Shown here: positions 34,718-43,930 of the stretch, piece by piece
Layout: each line of letters starts with the position of its first letter
Numbering within the stretch: the stretch's first letter is position 1
Assembly (NCBI RefSeq): GCF_013111185.1
Contig: NZ_WVRE01000002.1
Span: 124,001-188,000, forward strand
DNA: 64,000 nt
Direction: 5' to 3'
From: Ruegeria sp. HKCCD7303
GTDB lineage: Bacteria > Pseudomonadota > Alphaproteobacteria > Rhodobacterales > Rhodobacteraceae
The notes under the pieces: model-generated
Databases searched by the model: none
Seen by the model: the letters and a program-made list of their open reading frames with translations, nothing else
Told to the model about the DNA's origin: nothing
Position numbers and translations under genes: made by a program

Positions 34718-35773
34718 ATGGCGAGTTACGATTACTCGGGGCAGCAAAGCCCCGAGCAGATGCATTACCCGAATCAAGCGTATTCTGAGGATGCGTATGA
34801 TTACCCCGACGATATGCAAGATTATGACGCACCGCGCGGCACGTATGGGCTGGGCCGGGTCGTAAACGTTCTTGGGGCCGTCGCCTCATTGGCGTTGGTC
34901 GCTGGTGTAGGAGTATGGGGCTATCAACTGGTCATGCGGGATGTGAGCGGCGTGCCCGTGGTACGTGCCGCCGAAGGTCCAATGCGCGTCCAACCGGAAA
35001 ACCCGGGCGGGACGCCCGCAGATCACCAGGGTCTGGCCGTCAATGCAGTTGCCGCCAGAGGCACCGCCGCGGCCCCGGCTGATCGCCTGATCCTTGCACC
35101 GCGCCCCGTGTCGCTGACCGATGAAGATTTGCCTGGCAGCGATCTGAAGCCAACTCCGGCGCTGCATGTGGTGGAAGAGCCGATCACGACCCAGGAAGCC
35201 GCGCGTCTGCGCCAAAGTGCGGTGGACGCGTTGGTGGCTGAACTTGCGGGTGAGGCGGCCAAGACCCAGCAGGAATTCGAAGACGGGACGCAAGTGGCGT
35301 CACTGGCCACGCCCGAGGAAGAGCCGGCAATTGATCCTGTTGATTTTGCAGCGGCTTTGCCGGATCCGGCTCTTGCTGAATTGCCAGGGGTTCGCAGGTC
35401 TTTGCGTCCGGTTAAACGCCCTGCGCGCAGTCAAATCTCGCCCAGCGAGGCGTCTGAGGGCGCCATCAACGCCGCCGTCAAGGCTGCGGTTGGGTTGGAT
35501 GTTGACCCCGACACGTTGGCCAAGGGCACCCGACTGGCGCAGCTTGGCGCCTATGACAGCTCGCAGGTGGCGCAGGCCGAATGGGATCGCCTAAGTGGTC
35601 GATTCGGGGAATATATGGCTGACAAACAACGGGTTATCCAGAAAACCTCAAGCGGCGGTCGAACCTTTTACCGCCTGCGTGTTTTGGGATTTGAAGACCT
35701 GAGCGACTCGCGCCAGTTCTGTGCCGCGCTGGTCGCACAAGGGGCAGACTGTATCCCGGTCGCCGTCCGGTGA
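34718..35773 (+). CDS. SPOR domain cell-division protein
   Basis: Membrane-anchored protein of 351 residues. The N-terminal cytoplasmic part is acidic and Tyr-rich, followed by one membrane helix (about 47-72, VVNVLGAVASLALVAGVGVWGYQ). A long disordered Pro/Ala/Glu-rich periplasmic linker leads to a C-terminal SPOR domain (about 265-350, GTRLAQLGAYDSSQVAQAEW onward). SPOR domains bind denuded glycan at the division septum. Overlaps nagZ by four bases (GTGA). Confidence 0.88.
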   Translation: MASYDYSGQQSPEQMHYPNQAYSEDAYDYPDDMQDYDAPRGTYGLGRVVNVLGAVASLALVAGVGVWGYQLVMRDVSGVPVVRAAEGPMRVQPENPGGTPADHQGLAVNAVAARGTAAAPADRLILAPRPVSLTDEDLPGSDLKPTPALHVVEEPITTQEAARLRQSAVDALVAELAGEAAKTQQEFEDGTQVASLATPEEEPAIDPVDFAAALPDPALAELPGVRRSLRPVKRPARSQISPSEASEGAINAAVKAAVGLDVDPDTLAKGTRLAQLGAYDSSQVAQAEWDRLSGRFGEYMADKQRVIQKTSSGGRTFYRLRVLGFEDLSDSRQFCAALVAQGADCIPVAVR

Positions 35774-36777
35774 AGTTTGGCGCCACGATCACCGATGCCG
35801 AAGGGCTGCGTCTGACGCAGGAAGAAAGGGACCTGTTTCGCCAAATGAACCCCTTCGGGTTCATACTGTTTGCCCGCAACATCGAAAGCGCCGATCAAGT
35901 CCGCGCCTTGTGCGATGATTTCCGCGAGACGGTCGGGCGCAATTGCCCCATCACTATTGATCAGGAAGGCGGGCGCGTGCAGCGTTTGCGCGCGCCCTTG
36001 GCCCGCGAATGGCTGCCACCCTTGGATCATGTGACCCGTGCAGGCGATCAGGCCGAGCGAGCCATGTATCTGCGCTATCGCCTAATCGCGGATGAATTGT
36101 TCAGTCTTGGGATCGACAGCAACTGCGCCCCCATGGTCGATGTGGCACGGTCTGATACGCACGCTTTTCTCAAGAATCGCTGTTACGCTTCTGATCCTGA
36201 ACAGATTTCCAAAATTGGCAGGGCCGTAGCAAAGGGGCATTTGCACGGGGGCGTTTTGCCTGTAATCAAACACATGCCAGGACATGGCCGTTCCACGCTG
36301 GACAGCCACTACGACTTACCTCATGTCGATCTGTCATTGGACGAATTGGACAGCAGTGATTTCGCGCCGTTTCGTGCACTGAACGATTTGCCGATGGGGA
36401 TGACCGCACATCTGGTCTACGATCAAATCGATCCCCAACCAGCCACGATTTCAGCCACCATGATGCGTGTGATCCGCGACAAGATCGGCTTTGAAGGGCT
36501 GATCATGACCGACGATATCGGGATGAAAGCGCTGAGCGGTACACCGTCGGACGTGTCACGTCAGGCCATTCAGGCAGGCTGTGACGTTGTTCTGCACTGC
36601 AATGGCAGTTTTGCAGATCGTGCCGCAGTGATGGAAAGTGCCGGAGAGATGACCGATCAGGCACAAGCCCGCGCAGAACGGGCGCTGGCGATGCGCAAAC
36701 CTCCTCAGGAACTTGACATCCCCGCCGCCGAGGCGGAACTATCTGCCCTAATGGGCGGGCAGGTATATGAACGATAA
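35770..36777 (+). CDS. nagZ: Beta-N-acetylhexosaminidase
   Basis: Family 3 glycoside hydrolase of 335 residues that removes N-acetylglucosamine from anhydro-muropeptides in cell-wall recycling. Motifs: IDQEGGRVQRL, KHMPGHGRSTLDSHYDLP with the His-Asp general acid/base dyad, and the nucleophile aspartate in MTDDIGMKAL. The GTG start overlaps the SPOR gene stop. It overlaps scpA by 11 bases. AnmK, also in peptidoglycan recycling, lies elsewhere in the window (51.0 kb). Confidence 0.93.
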   Translation: MKFGATITDAEGLRLTQEERDLFRQMNPFGFILFARNIESADQVRALCDDFRETVGRNCPITIDQEGGRVQRLRAPLAREWLPPLDHVTRAGDQAERAMYLRYRLIADELFSLGIDSNCAPMVDVARSDTHAFLKNRCYASDPEQISKIGRAVAKGHLHGGVLPVIKHMPGHGRSTLDSHYDLPHVDLSLDELDSSDFAPFRALNDLPMGMTAHLVYDQIDPQPATISATMMRVIRDKIGFEGLIMTDDIGMKALSGTPSDVSRQAIQAGCDVVLHCNGSFADRAAVMESAGEMTDQAQARAERALAMRKPPQELDIPAAEAELSALMGGQVYER

Positions 36778-37561
36778 CCTCTTTAGCGAAGACCCTGTCT
36801 CGGTCGCGGATCGTCTTGCGGCCGAAGCGCTGATTGTTGATGTCGACGGGTTCGAAGGACCACTGGACGTTCTGCTGACCTTGTCGCGTACGCAGAAAGT
36901 GGACTTGCGGAAAATCTCGGTTCTGGCGCTGGCGCAGCAGTACCTGGCTTTTGTAGAAAAGGCCCGTGCGCTGCGGATCGAACTGGCCGCCGACTATCTG
37001 GTGATGGCCGCGTGGCTGGCCTTTCTCAAATCCCGGTTGCTGTTACCTCCGGACCCCGATGACGAAGGTCCATCGGGCGAGGAACTGGCTGCGCATCTGG
37101 CGTTTCAGCTGGAACGCCTTCAGGCCATGCGCGATGCGGCTGCGCGGTTGATGGCACGCGATCAGTTGGGCCGCGATTTCTTCAAGCGCGGGCAGGGCGA
37201 AGATATCACCCGTATCCGCACTGTAACCTATTCCGCCACGCTGCTGGATTTGATGCAGGGTTACGCCCGTATCCGCACCCGCGACGAATTCCGCCCCTTT
37301 GTGATGGATCGCGACTCGGTCTTCACGATGGAACAAGCGCTGGAACGGATGCGACCGTTGATTGGCTTTGCCGGAGCGTGGACCGACATGGAGACGTACC
37401 TGCCGGAGGGCTGGGACGCCGACCCGGTGCGCCGCAGGTCCGCAACGGCGGCAACTTTTGCGGCCTCGTTAGAGCTGGTGAAAGAAGGACATATGGAGAT
37501 GAAACAGAGCGAGACATTCGCTCCGATCCATCTGCGAAAGAGGACCGAGACACGTGACTGA
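36767..37561 (+). CDS. scpA: Segregation and condensation protein A
   Basis: Kleisin subunit of the Smc-ScpAB condensin, 264 residues. The N-terminal motif VDGFEGPLDVLLTLSRTQKVDLRKISVLALAQQYL (in parts) and the segment LAADYLVMAAWLAFLKSRLLLP are diagnostic. It is co-transcribed with nagZ and scpB; the GTG start of scpB overlaps its stop. Confidence 0.93.
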   Translation: MNDNLFSEDPVSVADRLAAEALIVDVDGFEGPLDVLLTLSRTQKVDLRKISVLALAQQYLAFVEKARALRIELAADYLVMAAWLAFLKSRLLLPPDPDDEGPSGEELAAHLAFQLERLQAMRDAAARLMARDQLGRDFFKRGQGEDITRIRTVTYSATLLDLMQGYARIRTRDEFRPFVMDRDSVFTMEQALERMRPLIGFAGAWTDMETYLPEGWDADPVRRRSATAATFAASLELVKEGHMEMKQSETFAPIHLRKRTETRD

Positions 37562-38204
37562 CGCCCCTGAAGAGACCGGTACTCTGTTCGAAGCTCCTCC
37601 GCTGGCGGAACAGGAACGCATGGTCGAGGCTGTTCTGTTTGCCAGTTCTGAGCCGGTGACAATTGCGGATCTGGAGGCCCGGATGCCCCACGGAAGCGAT
37701 GCGGCGCAAGCGGTTGAATTGCTTCAGAAACGCTATGAAGGGCGTGGCGTGCGCGTGGTGCGTGTGGGCGATGCCTGGGCCATTCGGACTGCCCCGGATC
37801 TGGGTTTTCTGATGCAGAAGGAAACGGTCGAGACCCGCAAGCTGAGCCGCGCAGCGATCGAAACTCTGGCCATCGTCGCCTATCATCAGCCCTGTACACG
37901 GGCCGAGATTGAGGAAATCCGTGGGGTTTCGGTTTCGCGCGGAACCATTGATCAGCTTTTGGAGATGGAGTGGATCAAGCTGGGCCGCCGTCGTATGACA
38001 CCGGGTCGTCCTGTGACCTTTGTTGTAACGCCAGAATTCCTGGATCACTTTGGTCTGGAAAACGCGCGTGACCTGCCTGGCCTGAAAGAACTTCGGGCGG
38101 CTGGGCTTCTCGAAAACCGGCCTCCGCCGGGTGCCATTCCCCTGGGTGAAGGGCGTGAGGACGAGGCCGACGAAGATCAGACCGAGCTGTTCGAGGAAGA
38201 GTGA
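37554..38204 (+). CDS. scpB: Segregation and condensation protein B
   Basis: Winged-helix partner of ScpA in the Smc complex, 216 residues. It has two tandem winged-helix domains, with the family motif LSRAAIETLAIVAYHQPCTRAEIEEIRGV at about 99-127. The C-terminal tail is acidic (GREDEADEDQTELFEEE). GTG start, overlapping the scpA end by eight bases. Confidence 0.93.
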   Translation: MTDAPEETGTLFEAPPLAEQERMVEAVLFASSEPVTIADLEARMPHGSDAAQAVELLQKRYEGRGVRVVRVGDAWAIRTAPDLGFLMQKETVETRKLSRAAIETLAIVAYHQPCTRAEIEEIRGVSVSRGTIDQLLEMEWIKLGRRRMTPGRPVTFVVTPEFLDHFGLENARDLPGLKELRAAGLLENRPPPGAIPLGEGREDEADEDQTELFEEE

Positions 38205-38269
38205 TTGCGCAGCCCTTTTGTTGCCGCATAAAGCGCCTATCTTTAACCCTGAGGACAGGGAGTTGAGCA

Positions 38270-38485
38270 ATGAATGCAAATCGGATCATTGATATGATTG
38301 TGCGTCAGGTCATGCGCCGACTGGTCAACAAAGGCGTGAACAAGGGCATTGATATGGCCAGTCGCATGGGCAAGGGCGACGCCACATCCAAGGGGCCAAA
38401 GCACGCCAATTCATCTGATCATGCCCAAAAGCTTCGGCAGGCCGAGAAGATGAGCCGGCAGATGCGCAGGTTCATGAAATTCTAG
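38270..38485 (+). CDS. Small basic conserved protein downstream of scpB
   Basis: Seventy-one residues, strongly basic, beginning MNANRIIDMIVRQVMRRLVN and ending KLRQAEKMSRQMRRFMKF. The N-terminal helix is amphipathic; the tail is rich in Arg, Lys and Met. No domain recognised. GGACAGGGAG upstream supports the start. In related genomes I recall tatABC near this point; here the next gene is the convergent dCTP deaminase, three bases past its stop. Confidence 0.7.
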   Translation: MNANRIIDMIVRQVMRRLVNKGVNKGIDMASRMGKGDATSKGPKHANSSDHAQKLRQAEKMSRQMRRFMKF

Positions 38486-38488
38486 AAC

Positions 38489-39568
38489 TTACCCAACAGC
38501 CTTGAAGTGCTTGGACAGTTTCAAGCCCTGACCCTGATAGTTTGATGCAATGCCCGCGCCGTACAATTGCGTCGGCATTTCGGCCATTTTCTCATAGACC
38601 AGACGCCCGACAACTTGTCCGTGCTCCAGCACAAAAGGTGCTTCGTGGCAGCGAACCTCTAAAACACCGCGCGATCCGGCCCCGCCGGCGGCGGTATGGC
38701 CAAAGCCGGGGTCAAAGAACCCGGCATAGTGCACCCGGAATTCGCCAACCATCGCCAGATAAGGTGCCATTTCAGCGGCGTACATTGGCGGGATATGTAC
38801 TGCTTCACGGCTGACAAGAATATAGAACGCACCAGGATCAAGGATAATACAACCATCCTTGGTGCGCACTTCTTCCCAATAGTCCTGCGGGTCGTATTCG
38901 CCGATACGATCCAGATCGATGACCCCGGTGTGAGGCTTGGCGCGGTAGCCAACCAGATCGGTCTCGGGAAGCTGCAGATCCACTGAGAAACCTAGTCCGT
39001 CCTGAATAACAGCAGGGCCGTCGACCAGTGGCGATTCAGCATGTAAGGCTTTCAATTCAGCGTCCGAGAGCACGGCTTGACCCTGACGGAAGCGAATCTG
39101 ATTCAGACGCATGCCCGGACGCACCAGCACCGAGAACGAGCGCGGGCAGATTTCAGCATAGAGTGGGCCTGCGTATCCAGCAGGCACCCGGTCAAACTCG
39201 GTGCCGCCATCGGTGATAGTCCGGGTCAGAAGGTCCAGCCGTCCGGTCGAGCTTTTGGCATTTGCAACAGCGCTCATATGGTCTGGCAGGGCGATTGATT
39301 CCATTAACGGAACTAAATAGACGCAACCTTTTTCCAGAACGGCCCCGTCCGTGATATCGATGCGGTGCATCTCGAACTCGGTCAAACGATCTGCGACGGT
39401 TCGCCCTTCGCCTGCAAGAAACGAAGCGCGGACGCGGTAAGCGACTGTTCCCAGACGTAAATCAAGGCTTGCTGGTTGAATCTGAGCAGGCAGAACGTCC
39501 GGGCTGGCCGTGATCTCGCCGCGCGCGATCATCGCCTCAATCTGTTGGTTTGGGCAAACACCTGTCAT
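38489..39568 (-). CDS. 2'-deoxycytidine 5'-triphosphate deaminase, long form
   Basis: Dcd/dUTPase-fold enzyme of 359 residues, about twice the normal dCTP deaminase (about 190). The N-terminal half has IQPASLDLRLG and ANAKSSTGRLDLLTRTITDGG; the C-terminal half repeats the fold with CHEAPFVLEHGQVVGRLVYEKM, so it is a tandem duplication. Dcd makes dUTP for thymidylate synthesis. The ATG at 39568 has GAGGGG upstream, favoured over the ATG 15 codons earlier. The gene lies next to tRNA-Pro on the same strand. Confidence 0.85.
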   Translation of the reverse strand: MTGVCPNQQIEAMIARGEITASPDVLPAQIQPASLDLRLGTVAYRVRASFLAGEGRTVADRLTEFEMHRIDITDGAVLEKGCVYLVPLMESIALPDHMSAVANAKSSTGRLDLLTRTITDGGTEFDRVPAGYAGPLYAEICPRSFSVLVRPGMRLNQIRFRQGQAVLSDAELKALHAESPLVDGPAVIQDGLGFSVDLQLPETDLVGYRAKPHTGVIDLDRIGEYDPQDYWEEVRTKDGCIILDPGAFYILVSREAVHIPPMYAAEMAPYLAMVGEFRVHYAGFFDPGFGHTAAGGAGSRGVLEVRCHEAPFVLEHGQVVGRLVYEKMAEMPTQLYGAGIASNYQGQGLKLSKHFKAVG

Positions 39569-39629
39569 CTCGATCCCCTCTGGTGCCAGAGCGGGATCTG
39601 GCCTGTGTGCCATAAACGTCGGTGTGATT

Positions 39630-39706
39630 TGGTCGGGCTAGCAGGACTCGAACCTGCGACCTTCCGTCCCCCAGACGGACGCGCTACCAGGCTGCGCCAT
39701 AGCCCG
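39630..39706 (-). tRNA. tRNA-Pro (anticodon GGG)
   Basis: Complete 77-base cloverleaf on the minus strand. The acceptor stem CGGGCTA/TAGCCCG has the C1-G72 pair typical of bacterial proline tRNA. The D arm is GCGC/GCGC, the anticodon stem TCCGT/ACGGA with loop CTGGGGG (anticodon GGG), and the T arm GCAGG-TTCGAAT-CCTGC. The CCA end is encoded. Confidence 0.97.
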
Positions 39707-39767
39707 ACGTTGGGGTGTTCATAAAGATTTTCCCGGCAGGGGCAAGAGGAAAACACTGCCTTTTTTC

Positions 39768-40373
39768 CTAACCCGTCGCCTGTGTCTCGACACGATCCAG
39801 CCAGTGGCGCAGGTCTTTTGCAATCGGGGCGATTCGGCGCAACAGGTCGTCGTCAAACTCTGCCCGGTTCCACGCCAACGAGGCGATTCCCCCCAAGATC
39901 GGAGAGGCGTCAAGCTGGGGCTCTGCAACCGGCTGCTGGTTGGCAGCTGGTGCCGCGTCGATCTGAGCATCTTCTTTTACCTTGGGCGCAGTTGTTTCGC
40001 CCAAATCCATATGAATCTGTTCGGTAACTGGTGCAGGTTTCGGTTCGAAAGGCACCACGGTGTCTTCAACGGGCGAGGATGGAGCCGGGGACGGGTCGTC
40101 CAAGGATTGCGACAGCGACGCAACATGCGCCACGCCTTGCTCGCGCAGAATGCGCTGAACGCCTTTGATCGTGATTCCGTCTTCGTGGAGAAGCTTTTTG
40201 ATCCCGCCCAAAAGCCGCATGTCATTGGGGCGATAGTACCGGCGTCCACCCGCCCGTTTGACCGGTTTCACCTGCGTGAACCGGCTTTCCCAGAAACGCA
40301 GAACATGGGCCTGAACACCAAGCCAATCCGCAACTTCGCTGATCGTGCGAAACGCGTCGGGAGACTTGCTCAT
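39768..40373 (-). CDS. MerR family transcriptional regulator
   Basis: Regulator of 201 residues. The N-terminal MerR winged helix-turn-helix (about 8-75) reads [20 protein letters not shown], then [14 protein letters not shown]. The C-terminal part is acidic and Pro-rich, with no visible metal-binding cysteines, so the effector is unknown. It lies 18 bases downstream of ihfA and is the last gene of the yceD-rpmF-plsX-fabH-ihfA series, a conserved alphaproteobacterial order. Confidence 0.9.
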   Translation of the reverse strand: MSKSPDAFRTISEVADWLGVQAHVLRFWESRFTQVKPVKRAGGRRYYRPNDMRLLGGIKKLLHEDGITIKGVQRILREQGVAHVASLSQSLDDPSPAPSSPVEDTVVPFEPKPAPVTEQIHMDLGETTAPKVKEDAQIDAAPAANQQPVAEPQLDASPILGGIASLAWNRAEFDDDLLRRIAPIAKDLRHWLDRVETQATG

Positions 40374-40391
40374 ATCCGCGCGACCTCGGGG

Positions 40392-40694
40392 TTACTTGCG
40401 ATTCCCGGCAGCGACGCGATCCTTCATCAGATGCGACGGGCGGAAAGTCAGCACGCGGCGCGGCTGAATTGGAACTTCTTCACCGGTTTTAGGATTGCGA
40501 CCAACACGGGCGGTCTTGTCGCGTACACTGAACGTGCCGAAGGATGAAATCTTGACCTGCTCACCGCGCACCAGAGCGTCGGACATGTGGTTCAGAACAC
40601 TTTCAACCAGCTGTGCGCTTTCGTTTCGTGAAAGCCCAACCTCGCGAAAGACGGCTTCGCTCAGATCCATTCGAGTCAGTGTTTTATCGCCCAT
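40392..40694 (-). CDS. ihfA: Integration host factor alpha subunit
   Basis: DNA-bending HU/IHF family protein of 100 residues. The family signature [21 protein letters not shown], in two parts, includes the arm that intercalates into the minor groove with proline in [11 protein letters not shown]. The N-terminal [19 protein letters not shown] matches IhfA rather than HU. It works with IhfB (not in this window). Confidence 0.95.
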   Translation of the reverse strand: MGDKTLTRMDLSEAVFREVGLSRNESAQLVESVLNHMSDALVRGEQVKISSFGTFSVRDKTARVGRNPKTGEEVPIQPRRVLTFRPSHLMKDRVAAGNRK

Positions 40695-40790
40695 GCCATT
40701 TCCCCTGTTGATATCAAAGCATATGGGTATGGCAAATTCGCTGTCAATATCAATGAATTGCGGGCGGCTGTGTAAGCTGGTTTGCGCCGG

Positions 40791-41762
40791 TTACCAGCGC
40801 AGAACAACCGCGCCCCATGCCAAGCCGCCGCCAATAGCTTCGGTCACGATCAGGTCGCCAGGCTTGATCTGCCCACGCTGTTTGCCCACCGAAAGTGCCA
40901 GCGGAATCGATGCGGCCGAGGTGTTGCCATGATCCTGAACCGTCACCACGACGTTCTCCATAGGCAAGCCCATTTTCTTGGCGGTGCCCTGAATGATGCG
41001 GATATTGGCCTGATGCGGCACGATCCAGTCTACGTCCGAGTTGCCCAGACCCGCGCGTTCGAGCGCAGTTTCAGCAGTTTTTGTAAGTTTTTCAACAGCA
41101 TGGCGGAACACTTGGTTGCCTTGCATACGCAAATGCCCTGTGGATTGCGTTGAAACACCGCCATCGACATACAGCAGATCCTTGTAGCGACCGTCCGAGT
41201 TCAGATCGGTTGCCAGAATGCCGCGATCTTCCGAAGTGCCGTTGCCTTCCTGAGCTTCCAACACCAACGCCCCGGCTCCGTCGCCGAACAGGACGCAGGT
41301 GGAGCGATCCGTCCAGTCCATGATCCGAGAGAACGTCTCGGCGCCGATAACCAGCACGCGTTTGGCCTGACCCGAAACAATCAGCGCATTCGCGTTGGAA
41401 AGTGCAAAAACGAATCCCGCGCAAACGGCTTGTACGTCAAAGGCAAACCCCTTGGTCATGCCAAGCCGGGCCTGAACCATGGTTGCCGCAGACGGGAAGG
41501 TCAGATCAGCTGTCGATGTCGCTACGACGATGGCGTCAATGTCATCCGCACTCAAATCGGCATCTGCCAAAGCCGCCTCGGCAGCTTTTGTCGCCAGATC
41601 CGAGGTCGTTTCACCCTCGGCTGCGAAATGGCGGCGTTCAATGCCCGATCGCGTTCGGATCCACTCGTCGGTTGTGTCCAGCGTTTTCTCAAACTCGGAA
41701 TTGGGAACAATGCGTTCCGGCAAATAATGCCCGACACCTACTACAACTGAACGGCCTGCCAT
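40791..41762 (-). CDS. fabH: Beta-ketoacyl-ACP synthase III
   Basis: Starts fatty-acid synthesis by condensing acetyl-CoA with malonyl-ACP (323 residues). The catalytic triad is visible: Cys114 (QAVCAGFVFAL), His in IVPHQANIRI near 250, and Asn in HGNTSAASIP near 280. It follows plsX by 21 bases on the same strand and is co-transcribed with it. Confidence 0.96.
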   Translation of the reverse strand: MAGRSVVVGVGHYLPERIVPNSEFEKTLDTTDEWIRTRSGIERRHFAAEGETTSDLATKAAEAALADADLSADDIDAIVVATSTADLTFPSAATMVQARLGMTKGFAFDVQAVCAGFVFALSNANALIVSGQAKRVLVIGAETFSRIMDWTDRSTCVLFGDGAGALVLEAQEGNGTSEDRGILATDLNSDGRYKDLLYVDGGVSTQSTGHLRMQGNQVFRHAVEKLTKTAETALERAGLGNSDVDWIVPHQANIRIIQGTAKKMGLPMENVVVTVQDHGNTSAASIPLALSVGKQRGQIKPGDLIVTEAIGGGLAWGAVVLRW

Positions 41763-41783
41763 GTTGGGGTACTGCCTTTTTGA

Positions 41784-42872
41784 TTATTTTTCGGTCTGCG
41801 GCGCAGCTTGCGCGGCATCTTGTGCAAGCTGGGCTGTGGATGCAACCCGCGCGGCCAATTTTTCGGAAAAGCCCGATTGCGCCAACGTAAAGGCCAGCTT
41901 GATTGCGGCCGACACACCGGTCGCATCTGCGCCACCATGAGATTTCACCACGGTGCCGTTCAGCCCAAGAAAGACGCCGCCGTTTACACGCCTTGGGTCG
42001 ATCCGTTTCTTTAGACGGTTTAACGACGTGATGGCCAGGATCGAAGCCAGCCGGGACAGCGGAGAATACTTAAAAGCCTGGCGCAGCAGGTCACCGATCA
42101 GGCTGGCTGTACCCTCACCGGTCTTAATCGCAACATTGCCGGTAAACCCATCCGTGACAATGACATCCGCCTTATCGCCCGGAATGTCGCTGCCTTCGAC
42201 AAAGCCCACAAACTCGAAATTTGCCTGCTCTGCAAACTCGGTGATCATTGCGTGCGCTTCTTTCAGCTCGGCGCGGCCCTTGTGTTCTTCGGTGCCGACA
42301 TTCAGCAACCCAATGCGGGGCCGTGCAAGCGCCATGCCATTGCGCGCATATGAAGCGCCCATCAGGGCATATTGCAGCAAATCCTTGGCGTCGGCGCGGA
42401 CGTCGGCGCCTACGTCGAGCATCACGTTGAACCCCTGAGGGTTGCGCGAAGGCCACAGAATCGCAATGGCCGGGCGGTTCACGCCCGGCAGTTTGCGCAG
42501 GCGCATCATCGACAGCGCCATCAGCGCACCGGTGTTTCCACAAGACACCGCACCATGTGCCTCGCCCTGGCGCACAGCCTCCAGCGTGGACCACATCGAA
42601 GTTTGCTTGCCGTTGCGCACAACCTGACTTGGCTTGTCCTCCATCGTGACGACGTCCGGACAATCACGAAAAACGACGCGCCCCTCAAGGACACGCCGTT
42701 TTGCGACTAGCTTTCGCAGGACCTGCTCGGGACCGTGCAGCAAGAACCCAATATCCGGGTTCTTGTCAGCCGACTTTGCCAGACCGGCAACAACAACTGC
42801 GGGACCCTCGTCCCCACCCATGGCGTCGACCGAGATGGTGATCCGTCCGGCGTGCGTGGGCTGTTCAGTCAT
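41784..42872 (-). CDS. plsX: Phosphate acyltransferase PlsX
   Basis: Converts acyl-ACP to acyl-phosphate for the first step of phospholipid synthesis (362 residues). The family N-terminus ISVDAMGGDEGPAVVVAGLA and the GNTGALMALSMM motif are clear, as is the DGFTGNVAIKTGEG segment. The ATG at 42872 is preferred; an in-frame ATG six codons upstream overlaps the rpmF end region. Confidence 0.95.
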   Translation of the reverse strand: MTEQPTHAGRITISVDAMGGDEGPAVVVAGLAKSADKNPDIGFLLHGPEQVLRKLVAKRRVLEGRVVFRDCPDVVTMEDKPSQVVRNGKQTSMWSTLEAVRQGEAHGAVSCGNTGALMALSMMRLRKLPGVNRPAIAILWPSRNPQGFNVMLDVGADVRADAKDLLQYALMGASYARNGMALARPRIGLLNVGTEEHKGRAELKEAHAMITEFAEQANFEFVGFVEGSDIPGDKADVIVTDGFTGNVAIKTGEGTASLIGDLLRQAFKYSPLSRLASILAITSLNRLKKRIDPRRVNGGVFLGLNGTVVKSHGGADATGVSAAIKLAFTLAQSGFSEKLAARVASTAQLAQDAAQAAPQTEK

Positions 42873-42896
42873 GCCTCGGCCTGCGCTCAATCAGGC

Positions 42897-43103
42897 TTAG
42901 GCTGCGTCTTCGTCCAGGTCGATTTCGTCGGCCTGTGCGACGACTTCACGATCATCATAGTGGCCGCAGGATGCGCAAACGTGATGCGGGCGCTTCAGCT
43001 CGCCACAGTTGGGGCATTCGTTCGGGTTTGCAGCAACCAGAGCGTCGTGTGCGCGGCGGTTGTTGCGACGCGACTTGGAAACTTTGTTCTGTTGGACGGC
43101 CAT
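42897..43103 (-). CDS. rpmF: 50S ribosomal protein L32
   Basis: Ribosomal protein of 68 residues. The N-terminus [20 protein letters not shown] is conserved, and the zinc ribbon has two CxxC pairs ([18 protein letters not shown]). The C-terminus has an acidic tail (EIDLDEDAA). The gene lies in the standard yceD-rpmF-plsX-fabH order. Confidence 0.97.
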   Translation of the reverse strand: MAVQQNKVSKSRRNNRRAHDALVAANPNECPNCGELKRPHHVCASCGHYDDREVVAQADEIDLDEDAA

Positions 43104-43308
43104 GGTCTCAACCTTTGTCTACTGAGGGTCAGCAGATTCGCCGCCGACCGGGTTTCATATTTCGTTTTATCGTGGTTTGACGCGCGTTTAGGCGACCAGC
43201 CCCGCAATGTCCAACCCAAAATCCGATGAGCGCGCGAAAATACTGCGATTCTCGTCATGTTCAAGCGATTTTTCTGGCCGCCTGCTATGACAGGAAATCA
43301 GCCCCCTG

Positions 43309-43845
43309 TCACTCGTCTTTTTTCAGCGCGTCGCGCAAACCCGCCAATCCGGCAAATGGCTTGACGTCTTCGTCGGTCATGGCCTGTTTGCCTGGCTCTG
43401 TATAGTCGACCTGGCCCAGTTCTGCCCCGTTCTTGCGTGGGTATTGCGGCAATGCCAGCGCCAGCGCCTCGACCATGACCAGTGCCGGATCAATCTCGGG
43501 ACCCAGCGGTTCGGATTCGTCATCTTCAGGGATCTCGAACTCGGGTTCATCAGGATCGGTCCAATCGGCCAGAAAGGTGCGATGAACCGGGACATCAATA
43601 CGGGTTGTGACAGGGTCGAGGGTCACGACGCAGGGCTGGATGACAGTGGCCCCAAGCTTGCCGTTGAGAACCCAGTCGCGCTTGCCCTGCGCTCGGATCT
43701 CTCCGACAAAGCTGAGCTTGCGCAAACCCAGCAATCCCAGATCTTGCCGAATCTCGTCTAACGAAGCGGCAGAAGGGCGCAGATCGAACGGAGTTGGAGC
43801 GTTCTGAGGCAGATCGGCCACCCGAAGTGATGTAAGGTTGCTCAT
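43309..43845 (-). CDS. yceD: YceD family (DUF177) protein
   Basis: Protein of 178 residues with the DUF177 core: GKLGATVIQPCVVTLDPVTTRIDVPVHRTFLADW, in parts, and the C-terminal NGAELGQVDY. YceD proteins are linked by genetics to 23S rRNA accumulation and large-subunit assembly in plants and bacteria. It is followed by rpmF after 205 bases, longer than usual. That gap starts with the inverted pair TGACAGG/CCTGTCA at the stop codon. Divergent from bamE. Confidence 0.88.
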   Translation of the reverse strand: MSNLTSLRVADLPQNAPTPFDLRPSAASLDEIRQDLGLLGLRKLSFVGEIRAQGKRDWVLNGKLGATVIQPCVVTLDPVTTRIDVPVHRTFLADWTDPDEPEFEIPEDDESEPLGPEIDPALVMVEALALALPQYPRKNGAELGQVDYTEPGKQAMTDEDVKPFAGLAGLRDALKKDE

Positions 43846-43930
43846 TTGTGAGCCTTTCTATGTGTTGAACCGTGGCAGCGGTTTCTGTAATCGGATAGAA
43901 GCCGCAGAAGGCCAAGGCAAGAGGGTGCGC

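Noticed and set aside
37323-38279. 318-codon antisense frame across scpA-scpB
   Set aside because: Spans two real genes and their overlap; no start signal.
39630-39706. tRNA-Pro as an integration site for a genomic island
   Set aside because: No repeated tRNA 3' end or integrase in the flanks; genes on both sides are core genes.
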